A DNA stretch of 32,603 nt, from contig BFEA01000448.1 of the NCBI GenBank assembly GCA_003427395.1, positions 959,471 through 992,073 of the forward strand. The letters are read 5' to 3'. This document shows, piece by piece, positions 1-10,245 of the stretch. The stretch is from Chara braunii (lineage: Eukaryota; Streptophyta; Charophyceae; Charales; Characeae). A program made the position numbers and the translations under genes. The notes under the pieces were generated by a model, which saw only the letters and a program-made list of their open reading frames with translations, did no database searches and had not been told where the DNA came from. Position 1 is the first letter of the stretch, and each line of letters starts with the position of its first letter.

Positions 1-1096
1 TTTTTTTTTTTTAAACCATGCCCCCGCCAGTGTTAGTGGTGTTGGTAAGAGCAGCCACCACTAGCACCTGGGGAGAGGCTCCATCCATTGGTGGGGAGCA
101 TCACCTTGCTGGAAAGCGGGTCCAGCGTCCCATATACAGATTGAATATAGAGTACATCAGAAAAGGAACTGCCACGGGGGGATCCTGCCAGCATTGATTG
201 CCCTGGCCAGGGGATTGACTGAGCAGGAAAAAAGGAGAAAGGGGGAACCTCTTCACCCTGAACCCGGCGCTGAATACCCGCTGATACACACTAGCTCCTC
301 CCTCCCCCTCCCCTTCCCTCGTAGTATCTCGTTATGAGAGTGCACAGGCTGCTGGGCTTGACCCTCCCAATCTGTAGACCTCTGAGTAGCGATGGATAAA
401 GAAGGATAAATAAATAATTTAGCAGAAAACTCCCTGGGGGGCTCCAGGGAAGGATTCCTTATATGATTAAGAGATGTGAGGAAGATTGCGTTGCAGGATT
501 TTATCATTTAGGAAAGGATCTCTGCCAGGAAAGGGCGTGGGGAGGGAAAGGGTCTGGGAAATCAGCAGAAGGGCGAAGTGGAAATGAAGGTTCTATGTTT
601 GTCCAGTCTTTGAAGTTGAGGCGATAATCTCTCATCTCTTCCAATTCCCTGTGTCCCTGTTCCCCATCTTCGCTCCATTCTACTTTTGCAATCCAGCCTT
701 CTCTCTCGCCTTCCACCTAGTCTGTACAAAATTTTGTAATCTGTCTCCTAGTATCTCCTACTTGTTTGAAATGATCCAATTGTGCTTTGGTGTTGAGCCA
801 TCTCTGTGCGAGTTCGAAATGTACCTGCAGCTGAATCTGTTCTGTGACTTCTGGCACCTCTACTCTCACCTTTTCCATAGTCAGCATACATCTCTGCCAC
901 CATAGTGCCCATATCACCGCCCTTCTTCCAAGTTTGTACACATTCTCTACGAAAGTCGGGGCTGCTTCCGCGTGTGGCCAATGGCCGGCCAATATGGCTT
1001 GCCATGACCAGGGCCAGGGAACTGTGGGTTCCATCTTTCTCCATTGCGATCCCACGATCTCCATATGAATTGAGCGATCGGGCACACCCCCCCCCC
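1..1096 (-). mobile_element. LINE-A: 5'-truncated LINE, 3' end only
   Basis: Read on the minus strand, this segment holds the last part of a LINE ORF2, about 490 bases of 3' untranslated sequence and a poly(A) tail, seen as the T run at 1-12. The protein matches the C-terminal part of LINE-B (7963-8971) residue by residue by eye. The last 100 bases also match the LINE-B tail: both contain a block reading GCTCCCCACCAAT followed by a G/A-variable ATGGAGCC. Homology stops near 1090, inside a C-rich run, so the copy lacks ORF1, endonuclease and RT. A 5' truncation with an intact 3' end is the usual outcome of target-primed reverse transcription. Its target duplication cannot be tested because the 3' flank lies outside the window. 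Confidence 0.85.
504..1096 (-). pseudogene. LINE-A ORF2 C-terminal fragment
   Basis: The minus-strand reading frame 1085-717 and the continuation 716-504 are the same frame, separated by one TAG. They align to the LINE-B C-terminus: LWWQRC, then a basic helical stretch, then GEREGWIAKVEW (LINE-B GDREGWVAEVCW), then ADFPDPFP close to the end. The TAG stands where LINE-B has Trp, consistent with a G-to-A change. The first residues (CPIAQFIWRSWD, matching CPRTVLTWRWWD of LINE-B) are in another frame, so a frameshift lies near 1040. This is the region after the zinc-binding domain, and its function in this LINE group is not known to me. The fragment cannot encode a working protein. Confidence 0.8.
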
Positions 1097-1436
1097 AAAC
1101 CCTCCTTTTTTTGTTTTTTCCTCTCCCCCCTTCTTCCTCGTATCTTTCTGCTTTCCTTTCTGGCCCCCATCCCTTTTTTTGTTTTCTTTTTTCTTTTTCA
1201 GGTACCGCGTGTCAAGCTCGCTGAACCTTATGTATATGAAACCATCAGGGCAATAGTGATGTAGCATCTACGGTGGCACCGTAATGCTGTGGTCAGAAAT
1301 GGCGAGCCTCCTTCAATTCAGCAAGTACTCCATCGAGTGAAGGCAGACCTTCGGCACATCATCTGCTTGGATTGGGGCAAAAGGGGCAAAAAGTTGCGTG
1401 CTGGGGTCACATGGTTCCGCCATCATAGGGCCAGCG
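1097..1436 (+). other. Pyrimidine tract, acceptor-like AG and exon-like frame
   Basis: Positions 1100-1199 are almost pure C/T and end in TTTTTCAG (AG at 1200-1201), an ideal-looking 3' splice site. From 1202 a plus-strand frame reads VPRVKLAEPYVYETIRAIVM, a TAG at 1262, then HLRWHRNAVVRNGEPP and on to about 1436, where repeat R begins. The residue composition looks protein-like and unlike the surrounding repeats. I do not recognise the protein. It could be a captured host exon, an exon of another transposon, or chance. No upstream donor or second exon is visible. Confidence 0.3.
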
Positions 1437-1879
1437 ACCCCCCCTTGGTATCCGTTGATGCCTGCACCAGAGATTTTCAACATATGTTTTTTTTTCTTTG
1501 GACTTTTCTTTACGTACCCTCCATTTTTTGTCCCCTTTTTTTCGTTTTAAGCCAGGCTTACAGATTGTTCATTTCGACATCTACCTGTCCCTTGCTGGCT
1601 TAGGTACTACGATTCCCCAGGTCAAGACACAGTCTTTTTTGACTTTTTCCGTACTCTTTCATCCCCCTGTAGCTTTTCCCTTATTCCCCCCTTTTTCTTT
1701 TCCTCTTCTTTTGTCCTAATTTTTTGAACTGTCATAGGGGAGGGGCTCCACCTCATGAAGTAGGTTGGTGACCTTGCTTCCCCTGAATCTGGAACCTGTA
1801 CCATTGTATTTTTGGCCTTGGGGACTGGGCCCTAATAAAAAAACAGTTCTGGCAGACAGAGTAACATACATATATATTA
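1437..1879 (+). repeat. Dispersed repeat R, tail part, copy 1 (left piece)
   Basis: About 440 bases match 22018-22475 at roughly 95% by eye. The match starts at TTGGTATCCGTTGATGCC and ends at CAGACAGAGTAACATACAT. The repeat is pyrimidine-rich with several YYYYAG sites and has no convincing ORF. Copy 1 is cut after 1879 by LINE-B and resumes at 9866. Copy 2 differs by scattered substitutions and a small insertion near 22306. The type of repeat is unknown. Confidence 0.85.
1863..1879 (+). repeat. Left target-site duplication of LINE-B
   Basis: AACATACATATATATTA occurs here and identically at 9866-9882, directly bracketing LINE-B. The first two A's on the right merge with the poly(A)-like tail, so the duplication is 15-17 bases. 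The unoccupied counterpart in R copy 2 is near 22461-22477 with one mismatch. Confidence 0.9.
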
Positions 1880-2738
1880 GCGTATCGGGGGAGAAAGGGG
1901 GAGAATAGGGGAAGTGCCGGGAGAAAAGGGTAATTGCCGCAAGGATCACAGGAGCATAAGCAGGGGAGGCATCAACAAAAGAACTGCCTGCATGGGGGTG
2001 GAGGCATGGGGGGCACAGACACTTAGGAGGAAAGGAACAACAAGGAGGGTAGGAAACAAAATACAAAATAGAAGGGAGGAACCCAGGAAGGCAATCCTGC
2101 CACGGGCCCCCACCCATCAAAACCCGAAGAGGAAGAACTAAGAGGGAGGGAACAGAGGGAGGGAAGAGAGGGAGGGGAACAACATTGAGGAAGGAATCAA
2201 GAAGGAAATCGGGCGAGACACAAAGAGAGGGGAATAGCAAACGAAGAAGGAATCCAGGAAGGGAATTGGGCGGGGCACGAAGAGAGAGGAAACATCACCA
2301 AGGTAGACCGAGGAAAACAGATAAACCGACCACACCATGGCAGTTACCAAAGGCCCCGGGGCAGGACACAGACATCAAAGGGCCCACAAAAGACTTGAGT
2401 TGATACTGTTATATCAAGTTGCCATGGGGCAGCATGCGAAGAAAAGCCTGGCTAGAAATAAACAGAGAATAACGGATGAGGGTAAGGTTAGTGGGGGACA
2501 AACCACCCCCAACATCCAGTCGTCTAGAAGGACTGAAGACACCCAGTCCTCCACCCCCACCCTATCCTCCCTTTCCTGGCCGCCCATTTACACAGACCAC
2601 ACGCTGGTCAGTCGATCACGATACAAAGGAATGCAGAGGAAGGGGAAAGGTGGGCGTGGAAGATCCCCCTAGAGAACCTATCATCCGCAGGTGCCTTTTT
2701 CCTGACCAGGCTTCTGACCCTGTTCGAGCCTAAGTTAA
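1880..2738 (+). other. LINE-B 5' region (UTR and possible ORF1 N-terminus)
   Basis: The region starts directly after the left target duplication. Positions 1885-2310 are strongly purine-rich (GGGAGAAAGGGGG, repeated GGGAGGGAA blocks). From 2476 to 2733 a plus frame encodes a proline-rich, low-complexity stretch (PPPPPYPPFPG). It may be the N-terminal part of ORF1 displaced by a frameshift, since the clear ORF1 frame opens only at 2739. No promoter motif could be identified. Confidence 0.45.
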
Positions 2739-5528
2739 TCAACGAAAGGAAAATCTGCCCTGGTCAAATCCTTACCGACGGATAAAGTCAGGGACAAAAA
2801 CAAGCTATACACCAAACATGCCAGCAACCGGGTTTTCCATGATGACGCCAATTTCAAATCTACAAATGACAAAGTGGGTTGGATAAGGAAGAGGCTGGCT
2901 TCTCTCAAAGGAAGCATGGAAGAAGCACAATACTTTTTCCTCCTCCAACCTATTTCAGCATCTACGGTCACGATCATTTGCAGATTCGAGGGAGACAAAC
3001 AAGCCATGGATAGATGGAGATCGATTCGATGCGATAGGTCCGAAGTACGAATCTATCCATGGGCTCCCCCGAAACAGCAATGCCCAGAAGAAGAAAAAGA
3101 GAGAATGATGGCATATAATTTCTGGGTAGAATTCCGCCATATCCCCATTGAAATCCAAGCAGCGTTCGTACAAGACTTTGGGGAGAAATTCAACATTATT
3201 GCATGTGGCAAGACGGGACGTCTACCTCATGCAATCGATCTCCCTGAGGGGCAGCCATTTTCAGTCGACGACATAATCTCCTTTTGAATCAGGGATAAGG
3301 ACTTTAAGATTCATACGGCTCACAAGCTGCAGCCCTGGTGTTTCAAGTGCCACGCCTATGGACACATATACACCGACCCGGTGTGCTCCTGCCACCCAAT
3401 CAACCAAGTTAGGGCCACAAGGCGCCTAACTCAAGATCCATTTAGGAGCACACACTGACGCACCGTAGACCCGGGACATGAAGGATGGGTCTACGTTGAC
3501 ATGACCGACGAGGGTGGAGACATCATAGAGTGGGTGTGGGAAAGGTCGGATGAACCTAACCTCGATTCCAAACCCCCTTCCACCTGGACACCCCCGAAGA
3601 CGGTAGAATCCCACTTACAGCCACGGGGGCTCACTCCCCTAGAAGGGACCGTCCGGATGGGCGAACCCCCTTTCACCGAATCACCTCCGAAGACGGTAGA
3701 ATCCCAAGCAAAGCCACAAGGGCCCACCCCCGTGGAGAGGACCGTCCAGAAGGCGAATCAGGAAGGATGGAAGAAAGTTGGCCCGACCCCGGAGGATTAC
3801 TTGACAGAGCAGTGTAACCAATCGCTGCCAAAAAACCCACAAAAAGGGCAACAAGTTGGGTCAACACTTCGGAACAAAGAAAAGGGTAAGGAGGAGGGTA
3901 TTGGAAACAAAAGATTTGCAGTGCTAGCCACAAATTTGGGAGGTTCTGTGGAGGGAGATGCAGTGAGCCAGGACCGGCATCACAGTCAGCATCCCTCCCA
4001 CAATGGAAGCGTAACTCGTATGCAACCCTCCAATAACCTACATTCAGACACAGGTACGAAGGACCCTTATGGAGACGTATTCGAGCGGAGCGTTGAAGGG
4101 AGGGACCACTCGACAGACCTTGAGCTAGCCCAGAACCGCACTCCCTCCCCTGTGCAAATCACCGATTGGATCATGACAGGTCTTCAGTCCCTCAACGCAG
4201 AGGCCCCGGAGGACTTCTGGCCCCAAGCTTACGCACAACTTAGAAAGACCCTCGAGCGCAGTATAAGGGTGAGGCACATTTTGGAACAAGGCCTTCCTAG
4301 CCACATACATTGGGAGGAGGTACTCCAAAGACTTTTTAAGATCTTAGTGGCACACTTCCAGGCTCCGACAAAGGAACTGCAAGCGACTCAGGACCACCTG
4401 CCAGCCAAGCTTCCCCTCGCACAGCAGGGGGAAGGTAGCCAGCAGGCCACGGACATGCAAGGAAGGCGGGAGGAGGTGGTTGCGAGTGTAACAAACAAGG
4501 TGATGGGATCTAAGGAGAACCAAGGAACGAGTATTCTAGAGGAAGAGAAGTAGGCAGCCCAGACGGAGCCCCTCACAGAGGACTACCTCGAAAGGGCCTT
4601 CTGTCTGCAACCCATGGAGATCGAGGAACCTCCCGTCCCCCTCCCTCCCCCCTCGGACGTGGCCGCAATGGACATTGCCCAACAGGAGGACATGAGCGCA
4701 CCACCGGCAGACATGGACACGGAACAAAAACTGAGAATTATTGCTGATTGGCTGATTGAGGGCTTCCGTGCTCAACACCCGGGTGGGACACAGGACTTAT
4801 GGGACTATTCATACGCCCAACTATTTGCCATTCTAGACAAGAACCCAACCCTGCGTAATGCCCTAGAAGTTGGCCCCCCCTCGCACATCACCTGGACTGA
4901 GATTTTCCAGCGGATTCGCCACCTCTCGGCCCAGAAGTTTCACCCCCCGGAGCAACACCAACCACCCCCGGAAGACCCCTAGGCAGACCATCCATTGGTC
5001 TAGGCCGACCTTGACTTTGTCCAGCCGCGCCATAGAAAGCTTAGGCACTTGGTGGAAGCAGGCCAATACGAGAAGAATCTGCAACAAAAAAAAGGCGTGG
5101 CAGTTATCCCACTAAGATACGCAGGCGACAAGATGGAGATAGGGCTCTCTCCAATACAAGGGGGATTCACACTGCCAGGGTGGGGTTTCTATAATATATG
5201 GTCCCTTCCCTGTCCGAGAGACAGCGATTTCAAGAAAAAAGCAGACCCCTTTCTACACCAACACTACCCGGTCGGAGTCCTGGCAACCCTCCCCCAATTC
5301 GATGGTTTGATGAGGGTAGCTACCACTAATCTGTACGTTCTCTTTGAGGAGGATAAAGACTCCAATCTGAAATGATTCAATCATGGAGCCCTGATGGAGC
5401 TACCCCTCCAACAAGTGAAAACCAATTCATTCTGGATGGAGGACCTACGCACGTGTCTATCGAGAGTCCTCCGAAACGGGCTTCTATGTATAATAAACTG
5501 GTCCGCCAAGCCTTGGGTAAGGGTCTAA
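2739..5528 (+). pseudogene. LINE-B ORF1 (Gag-like, DUF4283-like plus zinc knuckle)
   Basis: One reading frame runs from 2739 to 5528, broken by stops at 3285 (TGA), 3456 (TGA), 4551 (TAG), 4980 (TAG), 5001 (TAG), 5373 (TGA) and 5526 (TAA), with no frameshift. Residues from about 2870 to 3290 (VGWIRKRLASLKG, YNFWVEFRHIPIEIQ) resemble the DUF4283 fold of plant LINE and retroelement Gag proteins. A zinc-knuckle-like motif follows at 3339-3386 (CFKCHAYGHIYTDPVC, spacing C-x2-C-x4-H-x6-C). The middle is hydrophilic and contains two related blocks, LNAEAPEDFWPQAYAQL (near 4192) and a similar DLWDYSYAQLFAIL (near 4795), suggesting an internal duplication. ORF1 proteins of this kind bind element RNA. 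Assignment to ORF1 is firm; the true start codon is not resolved. Confidence 0.75.
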
Positions 5529-5604
5529 TTTTATATTAATGGACGAAATTGACATATTTTACTGCAGAAACCCGCACTGGAAACAATGCCTCGTTTATGC
5601 AGAT

Positions 5605-5846
5605 ATGGACATAAGGACCCTCAATGTGAACGGTTTGGCCTCCTTCAACCCCGTGAAAAGGCAGGCGATCTGGGACCAACTGAAGGGTGTGGGTGGCAAA
5701 ACGTGGCCCGATCTCATTTGCATCCAGGAAACTCATCTAATGGACAAACCAGAACATCATCGGACCCACAAAACAGTATGGCCTTATCTGGCATACAGTG
5801 CGCACACGAAATCACCAGGTTTAGCCGGGGGAGCCATATGGATCCC
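5605..5846 (+). pseudogene. LINE-B endonuclease, N-terminal part
   Basis: The frame starting at ATG 5605 reads MDIRTLNVNGLASF and then WPDLICIQETHL. This is the opening of an APE-like endonuclease: the Asn-Val-Asn-Gly strand and the metal-binding Glu in IQETH are visible. Such enzymes nick the target DNA to prime reverse transcription. Only about 80 residues remain of a domain normally near 220-240. After GGAIWIPP near 5846 the sequence passes straight into RT-linker sequence in another frame. The catalytic His and Asp motifs of the C-terminal half are absent, so the domain cannot work. Confidence 0.8.
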
Positions 5847-7124
5847 GCCAGATCCTATTACAAAGACATATTTTCCTTCCACATCCCCGAACAGCAGGAT
5901 GCAAACCGCCTTAGAGAACTGGAAGATTTCCTACTTCCGATGGAGGGTCACCTCACCTCGATACAGAAAGACCAATTGGACCACCAGGTCACCAAAGAAG
6001 AGATCTGGACGACCCTCATGCAAATGGAGGAAGAGAAAACCCCGGGCTTAGATGGCTTCCCCAAAGAATTATGGGAGGCCATGTGGCCTTTCCTAAGCGA
6101 TGACCTGATGAATTTCTACAGGGCGGTGTGGGATTCCGAAGAGCTGGGGGAATTAGTAGGACAAAGGGTTTTATCGTTACTTCATAAAAAATGGGACAAA
6201 ATGAACATCCGGAATTACCGACCCATCACACTCTTGACAGTGGTTTACAAAATGTTGTCCAAAGCGTTGGCCAACCGGATGATTATGGTAATGGAGGACA
6301 TCATTCATCCAGCCCAGACCGGTTTCATGCGCAACCGGAACATCCAAGAGAATATACTCAGTGTCAACGAGATGGTTAGCTTGGCTCATCAGTCTAAAAA
6401 TAACGCCGCGATCATCTTCATTGACTTCGAAAAAAACTATGACCATGTAGACTGGACATTCTTAGACATGTACCTAGGGCGACTAAATTTTGAAAACAAT
6501 TTTCGGAGGTGGGTCCATATTCTGCACCATAATGCAACCACGAGCGTTCAAATAAACGGGTCTATGGATCCAGAGATAAGACTGCAACACTTAGTTAGAC
6601 AGGGACACCCCATCGCCCCCTTCTTATTCATCATCATAATGGAAGCGTTAGCAGCCAACCTCTGACAGAGCAAGGATTTCAAGAGAATTCAGATAGCCGA
6701 CATTCTGGAGGAGGCGTTCCTAGTCTGCTCACTATCCGCAGACAATCTTACAATTATGGTCGACGCCACACATCAGAAAATGGAAGAGATACAAAGGTTG
6801 ATGAACCTTTTCTGCTCCCTCTCGGATATGACCGTCAAGTGGGGGCACAAAACGATAGGATGGTGGCTCCACCACCAAGGGGGCGGCCCCCCGAAAGGTC
6901 ACCACATCACCTGGGTAAGTCTAGAATCCCCAATTAGGATTCTGGGGGTAAAGATGACAGTCAATGGTAAACGCCCGAAAAATGACAGTTGAATATCAGC
7001 CCCGGCATGCGCTAAACTCTCCCAATGGAACCATCAACACACATCACTTTTTGGGGGGGCCTTGGTGATAAACAATGTAGTCTTAGCCCCCCTTTGGTAT
7101 AAATCGGTACTCGTGGCCACTAAG
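5847..7124 (+). pseudogene. LINE-B reverse transcriptase
   Basis: The frame begins with ARSYYKDIFSFHIPE, continues through TPGLDGFPKELW and NYRPITLLTVVYKM, and shows motif A FIDFEKNYDHVDW (Asp codon at 6423). The motif B region reads VRQGHPIAPFLF, where the family usually has Asp after Gly. The catalytic FADD position reads SADN (6735-6746), so the second Asp is lost. TGA codons at 6663 and 6990 interrupt the frame, and a frame change lies near 7125. The domain would copy element RNA at the nicked target. The motif losses show it is inactive as well as interrupted. Confidence 0.88.
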
Positions 7125-7962
7125 CCCAGGGGCCCTGAAGACCTTAAAGAGGAAGGTGGCAGCTTATCTATGGAGAGGGGATAGTGAGAACCTCCACGCC
7201 ATCAGTCGGGCGGCATGGGACTTTGTCACTCAACCCAAGGCCAAGGCATGACTTGGCATTATAGACCCCCTCACCCAATCCCAAACCCTTAGTTTACAAT
7301 GGGTCGTACGTTTGATATTCGAGAATGCACTCGTATGGAGACCACTAGCACTGATGCAAATTGCCCGCTTGGCCCCGGAGGCCGCTCAGTCCGTTCACCC
7401 CCTCCAATGGTTAGACGACCGCTACTGGAGAGTGCTACCCCCTCTGAATCGCCCGCACCCAAACAGGTGGGAGGAAGTAGCAAGGCAACCCCTCTTCGGA
7501 AACCGATGGATTACTAACGAACAAAGTCAGATTTTTTGTAGCACGGACGCCCCGTGGAAAGGCTGGGTGAAAAATGGGGTGACTCGAGTGGGCGACCTTT
7601 GGGACGGGGAGAGGAAGGACTGAAAGAGCCCGGAAAAGATGAGGGAGAAATTGATATATTGTCATAATATTGAATCAGCACTGGAGGCAATAACAGAGGC
7701 CCTCCCGGTAGGATGATGACCCATTCTTCACAGAGGCCCGGTGGTGAAGGAGGGTGATTGGGTGACCAAGAAAAGGAGGGACGATAAGGTAGGGTTGGTT
7801 CATCTAGTCCGCCCGGACGATGGGCTGATCGAGTGGCACAACATAAAAGGAGATGGTAAGCTGGAAGGGAGTCGGGACCCCTTGAAATGGACTCTAAAGA
7901 AGGATCTACACCGAATCAGGGTTATAGAGGATGGAGACCACCGACGGTTTTTTTTTTCTTGA
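7125..7962 (+). pseudogene. LINE-B ORF2 connection region
   Basis: After the frame change the protein reads LKRKVAAYLWRGDSENLHAI, then LGIIDPLTQSQTLSLQWV and RWITNEQSQIFC, as in the post-RT part of plant LINE ORF2 proteins. Stops are at about 7247 (TGA) and 7621 (TGA), with a TGA TGA pair near 7714. The segment ends in a T10 run (7949-7958), where the frame changes again, probably by slippage in the homopolymer. No enzymatic motif is expected here. Confidence 0.65.
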
Positions 7963-8971
7963 AATTGTCATAGAAAACCTCCCAATAGACCCATTGGAAT
8001 GGATCTGGAACCTAGACACATGACATAACCCAAGACACCCAAAACCAAAAATGTTGTCGGATCTCACGGTGAAGGCGACATACAAAATGATCAGAACTAA
8101 GCGGTGCCTCAAAGACACAGTGATCGACAGATGGCAGAAGCACCTCAACGTGGAGAGACACCTTCTCACACCGATTCGATGGTTCGGCGACACCAAGTGC
8201 AGACCTGCGAAAATCACATCCTTACAGTGGCAGATCTTGCATCGGTGCCTACCTACCAACGATTGGCTGATTGATCACTCGCGTTTGGAGCAACAAGGCC
8301 GTGCGCTCCCTTGGTGCTCCCATTGCCTTTTGGGATTCTCGATTAGAAAGGGAGCAGAGACAATAGAACACATATTCCTGCAATGCCCGAGAACAGTTTT
8401 GACTTGGCGGTGGTGGGATAGGGTGTGGCAACAAATGGTTCCAGGGCATCCATGGCCGTGGGAATGGCGGGTCATCCTCATGGGTCACTACCCACCCTTT
8501 CAAGACAACACCTTTGTGACAAATATGTTTCATCTGTCACGAAGATCGATCTTATGGATCCTGTGGTGGCAACGCTGTGTCCTAACTTTAGACAAGGTGC
8601 GGATTGAGGGAGAAGAGAGTTTGGAACAATTCAAAACACATTTCCAACTGGAGCTCTCGCATAGGTGGAAGTCCACTAAGCAATCACTTGACAACCTCCA
8701 TAGATCCAAAGACATCCGAGAACGGTTATCACAGTTTTCCAGGGATTGGCTGGGCGGGGATCGCGAGGGGTGGGTAGCGGAGGTCTGTTGGACAGGGGAC
8801 TGGGATGAAGATGATGAAAGGAAGGACCGATATGGAGAGGAAGTCCCAAGGGACTACCACCTGAGATTCAAGGAGTGGCTGTCGATAGACTCGAGCATCC
8901 CCATGAGACAAGCAGAGGATTTTCCAGACCCCTTCCCTCTACACCCCGGGTCTCTGGAAATACGTCTGTAA
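7963..8971 (+). pseudogene. LINE-B ORF2 C-terminus with RT zinc-binding domain
   Basis: The frame is open from 8051 (ATG) to TAA at 8969-8971, and upstream to about 7963 except for one TGA near 8020. Residues ITSLQWQILHRCLPTNDWL and then WCSHC (Cys codons 8315 and 8324) and EHIFLQC (His 8369, Cys 8384) form the zf-RVT zinc-binding domain found after the RT of plant LINEs. A 190-residue tail follows that is shared with LINE-A. At 306 residues this is the longest uninterrupted piece of the element. The stop matches the end of the LINE-A frame closely, so it is probably the natural ORF2 end. Confidence 0.82.
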
Positions 8972-9865
8972 TCCCCTGTCCACTGAAACCCACTATTTTT
9001 TAGAACCCACCCGGCTTTTACGTTTGTGCATTGTCTGTGCATTGTTAGTTAGAGACTGGGGTGGTTTGGGGAGGGGGGGAGCCAACATGTCGCAGCAGGA
9101 ATCCGGCGCCAGTACCGGGGTGAAGAGTCCCCCCCCCCCGCCCCCCGATTCCCAACCACCTCCTTTCCATCCCCGCCTGCTCATTTTCAGTCTTTTTTTC
9201 ACTTAGTCTAGCCAGTTCAGTCTGTTTTTTTCGTCTGTTTTACTCTGTTCTGGTTCGCCTTTTAGTTTGTGTTCCAGACAAGTTGTGTTTTTTTCAGTTT
9301 AGCCTGTGTTTTCTTGTTCAATTCAGTGTGTTTTTCAGTTCGTTTTACTCTGGGTTATCCATTTTTTTTAGTTCTAGCTTGCTTCACTCTGCAATGCTTC
9401 AAATTCGTTGCCAGTGTGGGTGTGAGGCAGCAGGGCAGGACCGACGGAGGACAGTGTCGAAGTGTAGGTTCCTTTTGGGGGATGGGCAGGGAAACGGGAG
9501 TACCTACTGGTGCCCCCCAGTGGCTCCTCCCGGAACCCTGACCGGGCACAGGGTTGGAGAGGGAGATGGGGACCACCAGCTTTCAGTTCCACGTTTCGGG
9601 TCATGCTCACACCTATTCAATCAACCCTCTGGATTCCAGAACAATCAATGCTGGCAGACACCCTCCAGACACCATCCAATTTACCTTCTATGTATCATAC
9701 TGTACCAAATTGTGTAAGGGACACTGGACCCATTTTCCAGCAGGTGACGCTCCCCACCAATAGATGGAGCCTCTCTCTAGGTGCTAGCAATGTCTGCTCT
9801 AAACAGCATCGCTAGCACTGGAGGGACTGTTTTTAAATAAAAAAAAACAAAAAAAAACAAAAAAA
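8972..9865 (+). other. LINE-B 3' UTR and A-rich tail
   Basis: This is non-coding sequence between the ORF2 stop and the right target duplication. It contains a C-rich run (9129-9146), a T-rich stretch with repeated CAGTTYAGTNTG-like units (9185-9400), and a final block near 9719-9830 that is clearly shared with the LINE-A tail. A related block also occurs at 9985-10045 (minus) and 21767-21820 (plus). The tail is A7-9 runs broken by single C's rather than pure A. Confidence 0.75.
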
Positions 9866-9882
9866 AACATACATATATATTA
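9866..9882 (+). repeat. Right target-site duplication of LINE-B
   Basis: Identical to 1863-1879. It is followed without interruption by the continuation of repeat R (TACTATGTATATAGC), as in R copy 2 near 22478. Confidence 0.9.
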
Positions 9883-9926
9883 CTACTATGTATATAGCTT
9901 TGTATATGTACATCATATATATGTAC
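9883..9926 (+). repeat. Dispersed repeat R, tail part, copy 1 (right piece)
   Basis: CTACTATGTATATAGC through TATATGTACAT is shared with 22477-22505. In copy 1 it continues as CATATATATGTACATAG; in copy 2 the gypsy-2 LTR begins at this point. Confidence 0.85.
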
Positions 9927-10245
9927 ATAGAACCCCAGGAGACCTTGCTAGGGATGGTGATATGAGCCCCCACACCTAGCAGGCTGGCCATAGGCTCCAA
10001 TCGCAGGGAAGCAGCACGTGCCGGCAAATGGGTCCAGTGTCCAAGTATAGTTCCTCATGCCAAAGGTTTGCGCATGCTGCAACCTGCGTCTTCAATCCGA
10101 AAAGGACCGCCTGATCTAACTTGGCGATTGATAGCCGAGCTGCAACAAACCCCCCATCCCCCCCCCACCACGCACTACCCCGACCACCACACGACGACAC
10201 TCCGATGCTCGCACCGTTCTCTCCGATAGCTAACCCTCTCTCGGA
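9927..10245 (-). repeat. Inverted module: R head plus LINE-like 3' tail (SINE-like)
   Basis: On the minus strand, 10245 to 10075 matches 21848-22017 on the plus strand (GAGAACGGTGCGAGCATCGG, GGGGGGTTTGTTGCAGCTC, CAAGTTAGATCAGGC). It is then followed by 10045-9985, which resembles the LINE 3' end (GGACACTGGACCCATTT, GGAGCC). A short body joined to a LINE-like tail suggests a non-autonomous element moved by the LINE. No clear Pol III A and B boxes are seen, so calling it a SINE would be too strong. Confidence 0.5.

Larger units (their letters stand above)
1880..9865 (+). mobile_element. LINE-B: near full-length, internally deleted LINE
   Basis: This is an about 8-kb non-LTR retrotransposon. 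In order it shows a purine-rich 5' region, ORF1 with a DUF4283-like part and a zinc knuckle, the endonuclease N-terminus, reverse transcriptase, a connection region, a zinc-binding C-terminal domain, a long 3' UTR and an A-rich tail of A7-9 runs separated by C (9839-9867). There are no LTRs. A 17-bp identical direct repeat flanks it. The domain order and the RVT zinc-binding domain fit plant L1-type LINEs. It is dead: there are many in-frame stops, at least three frame changes and an internal deletion near 5846. Confidence 0.92.

Noticed and set aside
3285-8022. UGA read as Trp in this genome (several LINE-B TGA codons fall where Trp would fit)
   Set aside because: TAG and TAA stops occur in the same frames, TGG is used for Trp throughout, and TGA 28186 in gypsy-2 fits Arg rather than Trp. 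Mutational decay is simpler.
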